A stretch of DNA of 64,000 nt from Aeromonas rivuli (GTDB taxonomy: Bacteria > Pseudomonadota > Gammaproteobacteria > Enterobacterales > Aeromonadaceae): positions 1 to 64,000 of the forward strand of contig NZ_CDBJ01000053.1 in assembly GCF_000820045.1 (NCBI RefSeq), written 5' to 3'. Positions within the stretch are counted from its first letter, which is position 1; the number at the start of each line of letters is the position of its first letter. Shown here piece after piece: positions 34,839-44,457 of this stretch. The position numbers and the translations under genes are program-made. Under the pieces are notes generated by a model. The model did no database searches. It was not told the DNA's origin and worked only from the letters and a program-made list of their open reading frames with translations.

Positions 34839-34870
34839 AAAAATCCGGCGCCCAGTGCGCCGGATTTTTT
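34839..34870 (+). terminator. Rho-independent terminator after ybiT
   Basis: AAAAATCCGGCGC pairs with GCGCCGGATTTTT, with a T6 tract on the plus strand, 20 bases after the stop codon. Confidence 0.93.
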
Positions 34871-35427
34871 ATGGCCTTTTGTCGCGGTGCGGCAACTGCG
34901 CAGCTCGAAACCGCCTCCCCCCTCGCTGCCCATCGGCCCCACAGACCCGCCATCAGCAACGCTATAGAAGCGTGCCTCGCCCTGTCTGTCGCTGGTGTCT
35001 TCACCTCGACGCGCTCCTGCCCCATCAAACCTGGGACTTGATCAGCCCCATCAGAATGTTGTCGTCATGAGATCTTGTCCGGATCCGTGAGGAGGGCAAC
35101 CAGCGCCCTGTAGGCGCTATGTAGCACCGAACAGGATAGTTGTCATATGTAACCGGTCTACTCTCGGCTATACTGGGTTTTCGCGCAGGATCCCATGATA
35201 AAAACCAACAGAAATCACCTCTTTAGGGGGATCCTGAAGGCCGTACTGAAAATGGGGACAGAGGCAAACGGCATAGCCAGGCTCATCCGAATTGTAATTT
35301 TATAACCTTACTAAAATCATTTAGTTATAAAAACATAATTTATATATCAGTTGAAACTACCAACCACCAGTGAAGGCCAGGGTAGCCATTCAAACTGTAG
35401 TAAAATTACATTCACAATCAGCCAATC
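34871..35427. other. Intergenic region upstream of focA
   Basis: About 560 bases without a convincing gene. The half nearest focA (35280-35425) is very AT-rich compared with its neighbours, as expected for a heavily regulated promoter region. Several ArcA- or IHF-type sites could lie here but I could not define one. Confidence 0.5.
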
Positions 35428-35441
35428 TTGATCGGCATCAA
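35428..35441. promoter_or_regulatory. FNR box upstream of focA-pflB
   Basis: TTGAT-CGGC-ATCAA is a perfect FNR site. A TATGAT -10 element at 35464-35469 places the start at about 35476, so the box centre falls near -41.5, the class II activation position. This implies anaerobic induction of focA-pflB. Confidence 0.88.
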
Positions 35442-35463
35442 TTTTGGGGATCACCCCCTTTGT

Positions 35464-35469
35464 TATGAT
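35464..35469 (+). promoter_or_regulatory. -10 element of FNR-dependent focA promoter
   Basis: TATGAT lies 22 bases after the FNR box; no good -35 is present, as usual for class II activated promoters. Confidence 0.65.
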
Positions 35470-35501
35470 TTCCACAGGCAAAATTTGCAGGACAATGACA
35501 A

Positions 35502-36350
35502 TTGAAAGCAGAATCCCCCTTTGACTGTCTCAAGCCCGAAGCCATAGCCGCACTGGCTGAAGACATCACCTATGCCAAGGCCACCAAGCCCGCATATAAA
35601 GTCATTCCCCTCGCCATCACCGCTGGCGCCTTCATCGCTCTCGCCTTCATCTTCTATATCACCGTCACCACTGGGGCAGGTGACATGGCCTGGGGCATGA
35701 GCAAGCTGATTGGCGGCCTCTGCTTCTCCATGGGGCTCATTCTCTGCGTCTTGCTTGGCGCCGAATTGTTCACCTCCACCACCCTGACCCTGGTGGCCAA
35801 GGCGGCCGGACGCATCAGCTGGGCGCAGCTGTTCAAGAACTGGGGCCTGGTTTACTTTGGCAACCTCATCGGCGGTCTGCTCATGGTGGCGCTCATCGTC
35901 ATCTCGGCACAGTACACGGCCGACAATGGCCAGTGGGGGCTCAATGCCCTGAATGTGGCACAGCACAAGCTTCATCACAGCTTCTTCGAAGCCGTGGCGC
36001 TGGGCATCCTCTGTAACTTGATGGTCTGTCTGGCGGTGTGGATGTCGTTCGGTGCCCGCAGTGCCACCGACAAAGTCATGGTGATGTTGCTCCCGGTGGC
36101 CATGTTCGTCGCCTCAGGGTTTGAGCACAGTATCGCAAACATGTTTATGATCCCGGTTGGCATCGCTATCCACGCCCTCGCCAGCCCGGAGTTTTGGCAG
36201 GCCATCGGCCAGAACCCGGCGCAATATGCCGACCTGACCGTTTCGAACTTCGTCTTTCACAATCTGATCCCCGTGACCATTGGCAACATCATTGGTGGCG
36301 GCGTCATGGTTGGTCTGACTTACTGGTTTATCTTCCGTCGCCATCATTAA
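35502..36350 (+). CDS. focA: Formate channel FocA
   Basis: 282-residue pentameric formate/nitrite-family channel. Seen: six hydrophobic segments, LAITAGAFIALAFIFYIT, the omega-loop region LGAELFTSTTLTLVAK, NLMVCLAVWMSF, and LPVAMFVASGFEHSIANMFM, nearly identical to E. coli. Passes formate in and out of the cell, depending on pH. The start is TTG at 35502 (MKAESPFD aligns with E. coli MKADNPFD), with AGGA nine bases before. An out-of-frame ATG at 35495 encodes only nine codons. First gene of the focA-pflB pair. Confidence 0.95.
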   Translation: MKAESPFDCLKPEAIAALAEDITYAKATKPAYKVIPLAITAGAFIALAFIFYITVTTGAGDMAWGMSKLIGGLCFSMGLILCVLLGAELFTSTTLTLVAKAAGRISWAQLFKNWGLVYFGNLIGGLLMVALIVISAQYTADNGQWGLNALNVAQHKLHHSFFEAVALGILCNLMVCLAVWMSFGARSATDKVMVMLLPVAMFVASGFEHSIANMFMIPVGIAIHALASPEFWQAIGQNPAQYADLTVSNFVFHNLIPVTIGNIIGGGVMVGLTYWFIFRRHH

Positions 36351-36391
36351 GGACGGCGACAGACACATAAATACCTTGTGAGGTAATGAAA

Positions 36392-38674
36392 ATGGCAGAA
36401 CGTAACGAGCAGTTCCAAGCAGCATGGGAAGGCTTCGCTCCTGGTGAGTGGCAGAACAGTGTCAACACCCGCGACTTCATCCAGAAGAACTACACCCCCT
36501 ATGAAGGTGACGAGTCCTTCCTGGCTGGCGCGACTGAGGCGACCTCCAAGCTGTGGGACAAGGTCATGGAAGGCATCAAGATCGAGAACCGCACCCATGC
36601 GCCGGTCGATTTTGATACTGACCTGCCCTCCACCATTACCGCTCACGATGCCGGTTACATCGACCAGGGCCTGGAGCAGATCGTTGGTCTGCAGACCGAC
36701 AAGCCGCTCAAGCGCGCCATCATCGCCAATGGCGGTATCAAGATGGTTGAAACTTCTTGCAAGGTGTATGGCCGCGAGCTGGACCCCATGGTCAAGAAGA
36801 TCTTCACCGAATACCGCAAGACTCACAACCAGGGCGTGTTCGATGTCTACACCAAGGACATCCTGAACTGCCGTAAATCCGGCGTCATCACCGGTCTGCC
36901 CGATGCCTACGGCCGTGGCCGCATCATCGGTGACTACCGTCGTGTCGCCCTGTATGGCATCGACTTCCTGATGGCCGACAAACTGGCTCAGTTCAAGTCC
37001 CTGCAAGACGACCTGGAAAATGGCGTCAACCTGGAAGCCACCATCCGTCTGCGCGAAGAGATCTCCGATCAATACCGCGCCCTGGATCAGATGAAAGAGA
37101 TGGCTGCCAAATATGGCTGCGACATCTCTGTACCGGCCAAAAACGCCAAAGAAGCGGTGCAGTGGACCTACTTCGCCTACCTGGCGGCAGTCAAGTCCCA
37201 GAACGGTGCCGCCATGTCCTTCGGTCGTACCTCCAGCTTCCTGGATGTCTACATCGAGCGTGACCTGAAGAAAGGCCTGATCACCGAGCAAGAAGCCCAG
37301 GAGCTGATGGACCACATGGTCATGAAGCTGCGCATGGTTCGCTTCCTGCGTACCCCTGAATACGATTCACTCTTCTCCGGCGACCCGATGTGGGCCACCG
37401 AGACCCTGGCGGGCATGGGCGTGGATGGCCGCACCCTGGTCACCAAAAACAGCTTCCGTATGCTGAACACCCTGTACACCATGGGCCCCTCCCCCGAGCC
37501 GAACCTGACCATACTCTGGTCCGAGAAGCTGCCGGTGGCGTTCAAGAAGTACTGTGCCAAGGTCTCCATCGAGACGTCTTCCGTCCAGTACGAGAACGAC
37601 GACCTGATGCGTGCCGATTTTGACAACGATGACTATGCCATCGCCTGCTGCGTCTCCCCGATGATCGTCGGCAAGCAGATGCAGTTCTTCGGTGCCCGTG
37701 CCAACCTGGCCAAGACCATGCTGTATGCAATCAACGGCGGCATGGACGAGAAACTCAAGATCCAGATCGGCCCCAAAACCGAGATGGTGACCTCCGAGTA
37801 CCTCGACTACAACGACGTGATGGACAGACTGGATCACTTCATGGACTGGCTGGCCAAGCAGTATGTCGCCGCCCTGAACATCATCCATTACATGCACGAC
37901 AAGTACAGCTACGAAGCCTCGCTGATGGCGCTGCACGACCGTGACGTCTATCGCACCATGGCGTGCGGCATCGCCGGTCTGTCCGTGGCCGCCGACTCCC
38001 TGTCTGCCATCAAGTACGCCAAGGTCAAGCCGGTTCGTGACGAAGATGGCGTGGCCATCGACTTCGAGATCGACGGTGAGTACCCGCAGTTCGGTAACAA
38101 CGACGCCCGCGTCGATGACATCGCCTGTGATCTGGTCGAGCGCTTCATGAAGAAAATTCAGAAGCTCAACACCTACCGCAACGCCGTGGCGACCCAGTCC
38201 GTGCTGACCATCACCTCCAACGTGGTGTACGGCAAGAAGACAGGTAACACCCCGGATGGCCGTCGCTCCGGTGCGCCGTTTGGTCCAGGTGCCAACCCGA
38301 TGCACGGTCGTGACCAGAAGGGTGCCGTTGCCTCGCTGACTTCCGTGGCCAAGCTGCCGTTCGCCTACGCCAAAGATGGTATCTCCTACACCTTCTCCAT
38401 CGTGCCGAACGCACTGGGCAAGGACATGGAGTCCCAGAAAGCCAACCTGGCGGGCCTGATGGATGGTTACTTCCACCATGAAGCCAACCTGGAAGGCGGT
38501 CAGCACCTGAACGTCAACGTGATGAACCGCGAGATGCTGCTCGATGCCATGGAAAACCCGGAGAAATATCCGCAGTTGACCATCCGCGTCTCCGGTTATG
38601 CCGTGCGCTTCAACTCTTTGACCAAAGAGCAGCAGCAAGACGTCATCACCCGTACCTTCACCGCCTCTCTGTAA
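36392..38674 (+). CDS. pflB: Pyruvate formate-lyase
   Basis: 760-residue glycyl-radical enzyme that converts pyruvate and CoA to formate and acetyl-CoA in anaerobic growth. Seen: the adjacent catalytic cysteines in [13 protein letters not shown] (about 419-420) and the radical glycine G735 in RVSGYAVRF. Length equals the E. coli enzyme. I chose the ATG at 36392 because GAGG has the right spacing to it; the ATG at 36386 is too close. It follows focA by 41 bases. The usual neighbour pflA (activating enzyme) is absent; a terminator follows at once. Confidence 0.97.
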   Translation: MAERNEQFQAAWEGFAPGEWQNSVNTRDFIQKNYTPYEGDESFLAGATEATSKLWDKVMEGIKIENRTHAPVDFDTDLPSTITAHDAGYIDQGLEQIVGLQTDKPLKRAIIANGGIKMVETSCKVYGRELDPMVKKIFTEYRKTHNQGVFDVYTKDILNCRKSGVITGLPDAYGRGRIIGDYRRVALYGIDFLMADKLAQFKSLQDDLENGVNLEATIRLREEISDQYRALDQMKEMAAKYGCDISVPAKNAKEAVQWTYFAYLAAVKSQNGAAMSFGRTSSFLDVYIERDLKKGLITEQEAQELMDHMVMKLRMVRFLRTPEYDSLFSGDPMWATETLAGMGVDGRTLVTKNSFRMLNTLYTMGPSPEPNLTILWSEKLPVAFKKYCAKVSIETSSVQYENDDLMRADFDNDDYAIACCVSPMIVGKQMQFFGARANLAKTMLYAINGGMDEKLKIQIGPKTEMVTSEYLDYNDVMDRLDHFMDWLAKQYVAALNIIHYMHDKYSYEASLMALHDRDVYRTMACGIAGLSVAADSLSAIKYAKVKPVRDEDGVAIDFEIDGEYPQFGNNDARVDDIACDLVERFMKKIQKLNTYRNAVATQSVLTITSNVVYGKKTGNTPDGRRSGAPFGPGANPMHGRDQKGAVASLTSVAKLPFAYAKDGISYTFSIVPNALGKDMESQKANLAGLMDGYFHHEANLEGGQHLNVNVMNREMLLDAMENPEKYPQLTIRVSGYAVRFNSLTKEQQQDVITRTFTASL

Positions 38675-38690
38675 CAGAGTCGATGTGAAC

Positions 38691-38720
38691 AAAAACCGGC
38701 GCCCAGGCGCCGGTTTTTTT
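38691..38720 (+). terminator. Rho-independent terminator after pflB
   Basis: AAAACCGGCGCC-CA-GGCGCCGGTTTT stem followed by a T tract on the plus strand. Confidence 0.93.
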
Positions 38721-39001
38721 ATCTGTCGCTATCCAGCCGTCTCCCCTTCCATCTTTGATGCCCCAGCACCTGTGCCCTGTTCACCCATCCAGCCCCCATC
38801 CTTGCCATGGCGTGACTCGGTCGTTGCCGGGCCAGTCAGCGAGTCCAAGACCCTGGTTGATCCCGCTAGCATGGCCCCGTCACACGCTGAAAACAGAATG
38901 AACAAAATAGCCACAAGAGCCTAAATAGCCATTTCGGTCACAATCTTTTCCAATGCGCCGCCCGCCGTTAACCTTCTTGCAACAATCACAAGGAGAGCAC
39001 C

Positions 39002-39967
39002 ATGTTGCAAGGAACCTTCAAACGCACCCTGATCGGTAGCCTGCTCGCACTGAGCTTCGGCGCCCATGCCCAGATAGACGAAATCCACTTTCTGATCCCG
39101 GGTGGCGCTGGCGGTGGCTGGGATACCACGGCCCGCGGCACCGGTGAAGTGCTGACCAAATCCGGCCTGATCCATACCGTCTCTTATCAAAATATGTCTG
39201 CCGGTGGCGGTGCCAAGGCGATCGCCCACCTCATCGAGACCTCATCGCAATCCGACAAGACGCTGATGGTCAACTCCACCCCCATCATCGTCAAATCCCT
39301 CTCCAAGGAGCTGCCGCAATCTTTCCGGGATCTGACCCCGGTTGCCGCCATCATCGCCGATTATCAGGCCCTGGCCGTCAAGGCGGACTCCCCCTATCAG
39401 AACTGGGCCCAACTACTGGCCGCTTATGAAGCCGATCCTTCCAAAGTGAAGATCGCCGGTGGCTCGGCCCGTGGCAGCCTGGATCATCTGGTCGCGGCAT
39501 TGACCTTCAAGAACGCAGGTGCCGATGCCAGCAAGCTGCGCTACGTCGCCTATGATGCGGGCGGCAGCGCCATGGCCGCCGTGCTGGCTGGGGAAACTCA
39601 AGCCATCTCCACCGGATTTGGCGAGGCGATGGAGGCAGTCAAATCCGGTCAGATGCGGATCCTTGGCGTCACCTCGGACAAGCGTCTGCCCGGTGCCGAT
39701 CAGGTGCCGACCTTCAGTGAGCAGGGCAACCCCACCGTCTTTGCCAACTGGCGTGGTTTCTTCGCCTCCCCCAGCATCTCCCCGGAAAAGTCGGCCGAAT
39801 TCGCCGTCCTGCTCAAGCAGATGTATGACAAACCGGAGTGGGAGACGGTTCGCACCCGCAACAGCTGGACCAACCTCTACAAATCGGGTCCTGAATTCAC
39901 CGCCTTCCTCGACGGGCAGGAGAAGCAGATCGGCGGCCTGATGACAGAGCTCGGTTTCATCAAGTAA
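39002..39967 (+). CDS. tctC: Tripartite tricarboxylate transporter, periplasmic binding protein
   Basis: 321-residue Bug/TctC-family solute receptor. A signal peptide is visible (KR, then LIGSLLALSFGAHAQ), probably cleaved after AHA near residue 22. The mature start IDEIHFLIPGGAGGGWDTTARGTG is the family's PGGxGGxxD ligand loop. It captures citrate or another tricarboxylate in the periplasm for TctA/TctB. The ATG follows AAGGAG by seven bases. First gene of tctCBA, the Salmonella order. Confidence 0.92.
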   Translation: MLQGTFKRTLIGSLLALSFGAHAQIDEIHFLIPGGAGGGWDTTARGTGEVLTKSGLIHTVSYQNMSAGGGAKAIAHLIETSSQSDKTLMVNSTPIIVKSLSKELPQSFRDLTPVAAIIADYQALAVKADSPYQNWAQLLAAYEADPSKVKIAGGSARGSLDHLVAALTFKNAGADASKLRYVAYDAGGSAMAAVLAGETQAISTGFGEAMEAVKSGQMRILGVTSDKRLPGADQVPTFSEQGNPTVFANWRGFFASPSISPEKSAEFAVLLKQMYDKPEWETVRTRNSWTNLYKSGPEFTAFLDGQEKQIGGLMTELGFIK

Positions 39968-40026
39968 TCCTCGTTGTCACATAACAGGCGGGCCCGGTGC
40001 CCGCCGCCCATGTTGGAGAGCACATC

Positions 40027-40488
40027 ATGAATATCACCAAGGAGCGATTCGGAGGCCTGCTATTTTTGCTGCTCTCCGTCGCCTATGGCTACTACGCCAC
40101 CAAGATCCCCGGCTACCCCGGTGACGAGTACGAACCCTTCACCGCCAGCACCCTGCCCTATGCCCTGGCCGGGCTCGGCGTGCTGCTCTCCCTGTTGCTG
40201 GTTCTCTCCCCAGGTGGCGAGCGCCTTCGCAAAGAGCCGGGTGACTGGCGCCGGGTCTTCATCCTGCTAGGACTCATGGTCATCTATGGCCTCGGGCTCA
40301 CCTGGTTTGGCTTCGTGCTCTCTACCATCGCCTTCCTGACCGTGGGCATACGGGTACTGGGCGAGCCCAGCCTGCGCTACGGCCTGATGATCAGCGTTCC
40401 CTTCTCCATCGGGTTCTGGGCCCTGCTCACCAAGGGTCTCAATGTCTATCTGGAGCCGGGTCGTCTGTTCACCCTGCTCGGGTTTTAA
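40027..40488 (+). CDS. tctB: Tripartite tricarboxylate transporter, small membrane subunit
   Basis: 153-residue membrane protein with four hydrophobic segments, starting GGLLFLLLSVAYGYYATKIPG, the usual TctB pattern. Works with TctA and TctC. ATG at 40027 after TTGGAGAG; it follows tctC by 60 bases and precedes tctA by nine. Confidence 0.88.
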   Translation: MNITKERFGGLLFLLLSVAYGYYATKIPGYPGDEYEPFTASTLPYALAGLGVLLSLLLVLSPGGERLRKEPGDWRRVFILLGLMVIYGLGLTWFGFVLSTIAFLTVGIRVLGEPSLRYGLMISVPFSIGFWALLTKGLNVYLEPGRLFTLLGF

Positions 40489-40497
40489 GGAGTCATC

Positions 40498-42027
40498 ATG
40501 TTAGACGGAATCTTGCAAGGACTCGGCACCGCTTTTCTGCCGGTCAACCTGATGATGGTGGTGCTAGGCTGCTTCGTCGGCACCTTCATCGGCATGCTGC
40601 CGGGCCTGGGCCCGGTCACCGCCATCGCCCTGATGATCCCCATCACCTACGGCCTGGATCCCTCCTCCGGCATCATCCTGATGGCCGGGGTCTATTACGG
40701 CGCCATCTTCGGAGGATCGACCTCCTCCATCCTGATCAACGCCCCCGGTTGCTCGGCGACCGTGGTGACCGCCTTTGACGGTTATCCTCTGGCCTGCAAA
40801 GGACAGGCGGGCAAGGCACTGGCCATCGCCGCCTACGCCTCCTTCACCGGCGGCACCCTGTCCGCCATCATGCTGATGGTGGCGGCCCCGCTACTGGCCA
40901 AGGTCTCCCTCTCCTTCCAGTCGGCAGACTACTTCGCGCTCATGGTATTGGGCCTCTCCGCCGTGGCGGCCTTTGCCGGCAAGGGGCAAGTACTCAAGGC
41001 ACTGATCATGGCGCTGTTTGGCATCATGATCTCCACCATCGGCATAGACCGCAGCGTCGGGGTGGACAGATTCACCTTCGGGCTGCCGGACTTGCGCGAC
41101 GGTTTCTCCTTCCTGCTGCTGGCCATGGCCACCTTTGCCCTGGCCGAGATCCTGATGTCGGTGCTGCGTCCGGGCAAGGACAACAGCGAGGAAGAGGCCA
41201 AGCAGATGAAAGAGCTCGGCAGCCTCAAGCTGAGTCGGGAAGAGGTGCGTGAAATCGCTCCCCCCATCATGCGCTCGTCTGTACTGGGCTTCCTCATCGG
41301 TGTCTTGCCGGGAGCCGGTGCCACCATCGCCGCCTTCATGGCCTATGGGGCAGAGCGCAACATCGCGGGCAAGAAGCATCAGGATCAATTCGGCAAGGGC
41401 AGCCTGCGCGGTCTGGCCGCCCCGGAAGCGGCCAACAATGCAGCCTCTACTGGCTCCTTCGTGCCCTTGCTGACCCTCGGCATCCCGGGATCTGGCACCA
41501 CGGCCCTGATCCTGGGTGCCCTGGTCGCCTATGGCATACAGCCCGGTCCGCGCCTGTTCATGGAGCACCCGGAAGTGTTCTGGTCGGTGATCATCTCCAT
41601 GTATCTGGGTAACGTGGTGCTCTTGATCCTCAACCTGCCGCTGATCCCTTACCTGGCCAGGATACTGGCGGTGCCGCGCCCGGTACTCATTCCCATGGTG
41701 CTGCTCTTCTCCCTGACCGGGGTCTATCTGGTGTCGTTCAACACCATGGATATCCATGTGATGACGTTGGTGGCGCTGGTCGCCATCGGCCTGCGCCTGC
41801 TCAACTTCCCGATGGCGCCCATGCTGCTCGGCTTCATTCTGGGCGGCATGCTGGAGGACAACCTGCGCCGTGCCCTGGTGATCAACGATGGTTCCATGAG
41901 CTTTATGTGGGAACGCCCCATTACCTTCGGCTTTACCGCCATCACAATCACCATGCTGATGATCCCGCTCTGGCAATGGTGGCAAGGCCGCAAGGAGCCC
42001 AAAGGTGAGCCGGTGACTCATTCCTGA
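40498..42027 (+). CDS. tctA: Tripartite tricarboxylate transporter, large membrane subunit
   Basis: 509-residue, about 12-helix transporter. Seen: GTFIGMLPGLGPVTAIALMIP and AGVYYGAIFGGSTSSILINAPG, the two TctA signature loops, and the second half copy LIGVLPGAGATIAAFMAYG and LLTLGIPGSGTTALILGAL. Uptake is driven by the proton or sodium gradient. AAGGAG precedes the ATG. The operon ends with the terminator at 42108. Convergent with the two-component genes that probably control it. Confidence 0.94.
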   Translation: MLDGILQGLGTAFLPVNLMMVVLGCFVGTFIGMLPGLGPVTAIALMIPITYGLDPSSGIILMAGVYYGAIFGGSTSSILINAPGCSATVVTAFDGYPLACKGQAGKALAIAAYASFTGGTLSAIMLMVAAPLLAKVSLSFQSADYFALMVLGLSAVAAFAGKGQVLKALIMALFGIMISTIGIDRSVGVDRFTFGLPDLRDGFSFLLLAMATFALAEILMSVLRPGKDNSEEEAKQMKELGSLKLSREEVREIAPPIMRSSVLGFLIGVLPGAGATIAAFMAYGAERNIAGKKHQDQFGKGSLRGLAAPEAANNAASTGSFVPLLTLGIPGSGTTALILGALVAYGIQPGPRLFMEHPEVFWSVIISMYLGNVVLLILNLPLIPYLARILAVPRPVLIPMVLLFSLTGVYLVSFNTMDIHVMTLVALVAIGLRLLNFPMAPMLLGFILGGMLEDNLRRALVINDGSMSFMWERPITFGFTAITITMLMIPLWQWWQGRKEPKGEPVTHS

Positions 42028-42107
42028 ATCGATGGCACTCTGCCGCCTCAGTACCCTACCCATAACGAGCAGAGACCTTGATAAACCAGAGTGATAACAA
42101 GCAGTAA

Positions 42108-42140
42108 TAAAAAGAGCGCCATGATGGCGCTCTTTCTTTT
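42108..42140. terminator. Bidirectional terminator after tctA
   Basis: AAAAAGAGCGCCATGATGGCGCTCTTTCTTTT: an arm of GAGCGCCAT pairs with ATGGCGCTC, with T-rich sequence on both strands; lies between convergent tctA and the regulator gene. Confidence 0.9.
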
Positions 42141-42161
42141 CTGCTAGCGATGAGTATGGGA

Positions 42162-42827
42162 TTAGCGGCGACGATAACGGCGCTCGGGTCGCCCGACGGT
42201 GCCATATTCGAGCTCGGGGAACGCCAGCTGCTGACCCACCAGAAACTCCAGGTAGCGACGGGCCGTGGTACGGCTCACCCCCACCCTCGCCCCTATCTCT
42301 TCGGCATTGGCCCCCTCACCGGCCAGGGCGCTCAGGATCCGCTCAAGGGTCAGGGCATCGATGCCCTTGGGCAGGGTCAGCGGGTTGGCACTGCCTGCGC
42401 TGCTGCCAAATAGGGCATCCACATCCTGCTGGCTGATATCGGCCAGACTGGCCAGGGCCTGGCTGCTCTGCCGGTATTTCTCCAGAGTGCCCTTGAGCCG
42501 CTCGAACACCACGGGTTTCAAGATGAAATCCACCACCCCCAGCCGCATCGCCTCCTGCAAGGTAGCCGCTTCCCGCGCGGCAGTGAGCAGGATGACATCC
42601 ACTTCGGCCCCCTCCTGGCGCAACTGCTTGAGCAGACCCAACCCCTCGCCATCGGGCAGCCAGACATCGAGCAGCACCAGATCGGGTTTGAGCACGGCTA
42701 TCTGTTCGCGGGCATCCGTTAGGGTGAGCGCCAGACCGCACAGGACGAAGCCGGGCAGCCGTTCGACGAAGCGGCGGTGGATCTCGGCGATGGCCGGGTC
42801 ATCCTCCACTATCAATACCTTGATCAT
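42162..42827 (-). CDS. CitB/DcuR-family response regulator, probable regulator of tctCBA
   Basis: 221-residue receiver plus DNA-binding protein. Seen: acidic pair VEDDPAIAE (residues 8-10), phosphoacceptor D54 in LVLLDVWLPDG, T82, K104 in FILKPVV, then a C-terminal helix-turn-helix (NAEEIGARVGVSRTTARRYL). This is the DpiA/CitB/DcuR type, not OmpR type. It starts one base after the kinase stop codon. Gene position beside tctCBA suggests it responds to citrate or a related acid, by analogy with dpiBA and citAB. Confidence 0.9.
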   Translation of the reverse strand: MIKVLIVEDDPAIAEIHRRFVERLPGFVLCGLALTLTDAREQIAVLKPDLVLLDVWLPDGEGLGLLKQLRQEGAEVDVILLTAAREAATLQEAMRLGVVDFILKPVVFERLKGTLEKYRQSSQALASLADISQQDVDALFGSSAGSANPLTLPKGIDALTLERILSALAGEGANAEEIGARVGVSRTTARRYLEFLVGQQLAFPELEYGTVGRPERRYRRR

Positions 42828-44414
42828 TCACACATCCTTGGGAATGTAACAGACAAAACAACTGCCCTGTTCGGTCGCCTCGATGACGATATCGCCCTTG
42901 AGCGCATCCAGGGTCTTGCGCACCAGGGCCAGACCTATGCCATGACCTTGTTCGGCCTTGCTGCTGACGCCGGGTTCAAATAGCCGGTCCTGCAGCTCGG
43001 GGGCCACACCGCCAGCACCATCCTCGACCTCCAGAATAAGGTCCTGACCGAGATCCGTCATCGACACCCGGATAGGGGCATAGGGTGCACCGTGGCGACG
43101 GGTCGCCTCGAAGGCGTTGTCGATGAGGTTGCCAAGCAGGGTCACCAGCTGGGAGCCCGACACCCTGGCGGGAATATCGTGCAGGCGAGAATCCGGCTCG
43201 ACGATGAGCTCCAGTCCCAGCTCATGGGCCCGGTGATACTTGCCGAGCAGCAGCCCTGCCACCTTGGGTTTGGCGATCGCCGCCATCAGGAAGCTGAGCA
43301 GAGTCTGCTCTGTGCCCGCCTCACGGCCGATGAAGGCGAGCGCCTCCTCATGGGCACCGAGTTCGATAAGCCCGGCGATGGTGCCCAGCTGATTGTTGTG
43401 TTCGTGGGTCTGCACCCGCAGCAGGTCGCTGTAAGCCTGCACCTGGCTGAGCTGGGCACTCAGTTCGGCCAGCTCATCCTTGCGCCTGAAGCTCGACACG
43501 GCCCCGATGAGTTCGCCATCGCGCACCAGCGGCAGACGGTTGACGATCAGATGCTGGCCATTGAGCCAGATCTCCTCATCATATTGCGGCTTGGGATCAT
43601 GGATGAGCGACAGCATGCGAGTCTCTGGCAGCAGATCGTTGATGGGGCGGCCTATGGCTCCCCTGGCCTGCTGTTCATCGAGATGCAACAGCTTGATACC
43701 ATTGGGGTTGATGGAGGTGAGTCGCCCCTCGCCATCGATGGTGAGTATCCCCTCGCGCACGGTGCGCAGGGTACAGTCGAGTTCGGCATAGAGGCGCCCT
43801 ATCTGTTCGGGCTCAAAGCCAAAGATGGCTTTCTTGTAGCGCCGCGCCAGCCAGCCAGCGGCCAGGCTGTTGAGCAACACGATAAGCAGGGTGATAAGGA
43901 GGCCAAAGCGCAGAAAACCGCGCAAGTCCGCGTCTATGTCGCGCACCAGATATCCGACCGAGACCACCCCGATGATCTGGCCCAGCTCATCACGGATCGG
44001 CGTCTTGCCGCGCACCGATACCCCGAGGGATCCCTTGGCATGGGAGACATAGGACTCCCCATTGACCAGGGCCCGGGTCGGATCGTCCCCCACCATCGGC
44101 TTGCCAATACGATCGGCCTGCGGATGCACCAGCCGCAGGGCGTTGCGATCGCCAATGACGATGAAGCTGGCGCCAACATCGACGCGGGTCTTCTCAACCA
44201 GCTGGTTGAGGCGAGCACTGTCTGCACGGCGCACCCCGGTGATCACCGCGGGATCCCGCGCCACCAACTGAGCCACGTCCAGGGCCTGATCGCCGACCTC
44301 ACGATAACGCTGCTCCGAGACATAGTAATAGCTGGCAGTGCTGAGCAAGATCAGCTGCAACAGGCTGATACAACACAGAATAAGAAGGAAGCGTCCCTGC
44401 AGTCCCAGTTTCAT
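42828..44414 (-). CDS. CitA/DcuS-family sensor histidine kinase
   Basis: 528 residues: first membrane helix about 9-28 (LLILCCISLLQLILLSTASYY), a periplasmic sensor domain (about 30-165, typical of carboxylate-binding PAS/Cache with GVRRADSARLNQLVEK), second membrane helix about 172-195, a cytoplasmic PAS domain (about 210-310), then the SpoOB-type phosphotransfer helix with RVQTHEHNNQLGTIAGL (phospho-accepting His) and an ATPase domain ending in GHGIGLALVRKTL. The carboxylate ligand is not defined. Stop is directly followed by the response regulator start. Confidence 0.92.
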   Translation of the reverse strand: MKLGLQGRFLLILCCISLLQLILLSTASYYYVSEQRYREVGDQALDVAQLVARDPAVITGVRRADSARLNQLVEKTRVDVGASFIVIGDRNALRLVHPQADRIGKPMVGDDPTRALVNGESYVSHAKGSLGVSVRGKTPIRDELGQIIGVVSVGYLVRDIDADLRGFLRFGLLITLLIVLLNSLAAGWLARRYKKAIFGFEPEQIGRLYAELDCTLRTVREGILTIDGEGRLTSINPNGIKLLHLDEQQARGAIGRPINDLLPETRMLSLIHDPKPQYDEEIWLNGQHLIVNRLPLVRDGELIGAVSSFRRKDELAELSAQLSQVQAYSDLLRVQTHEHNNQLGTIAGLIELGAHEEALAFIGREAGTEQTLLSFLMAAIAKPKVAGLLLGKYHRAHELGLELIVEPDSRLHDIPARVSGSQLVTLLGNLIDNAFEATRRHGAPYAPIRVSMTDLGQDLILEVEDGAGGVAPELQDRLFEPGVSSKAEQGHGIGLALVRKTLDALKGDIVIEATEQGSCFVCYIPKDV

Positions 44415-44457
44415 GAGGGGCGCCCTGCGCCGTGCCCTCTGACCAGCATCCCCGCCA

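Noticed and set aside
35160..35240. Possible second promoter (TTGTCA ... TATACT) upstream of focA
   Set aside because: Spacer of 23 bases is too long for a sigma-70 promoter; evidence too weak to list.
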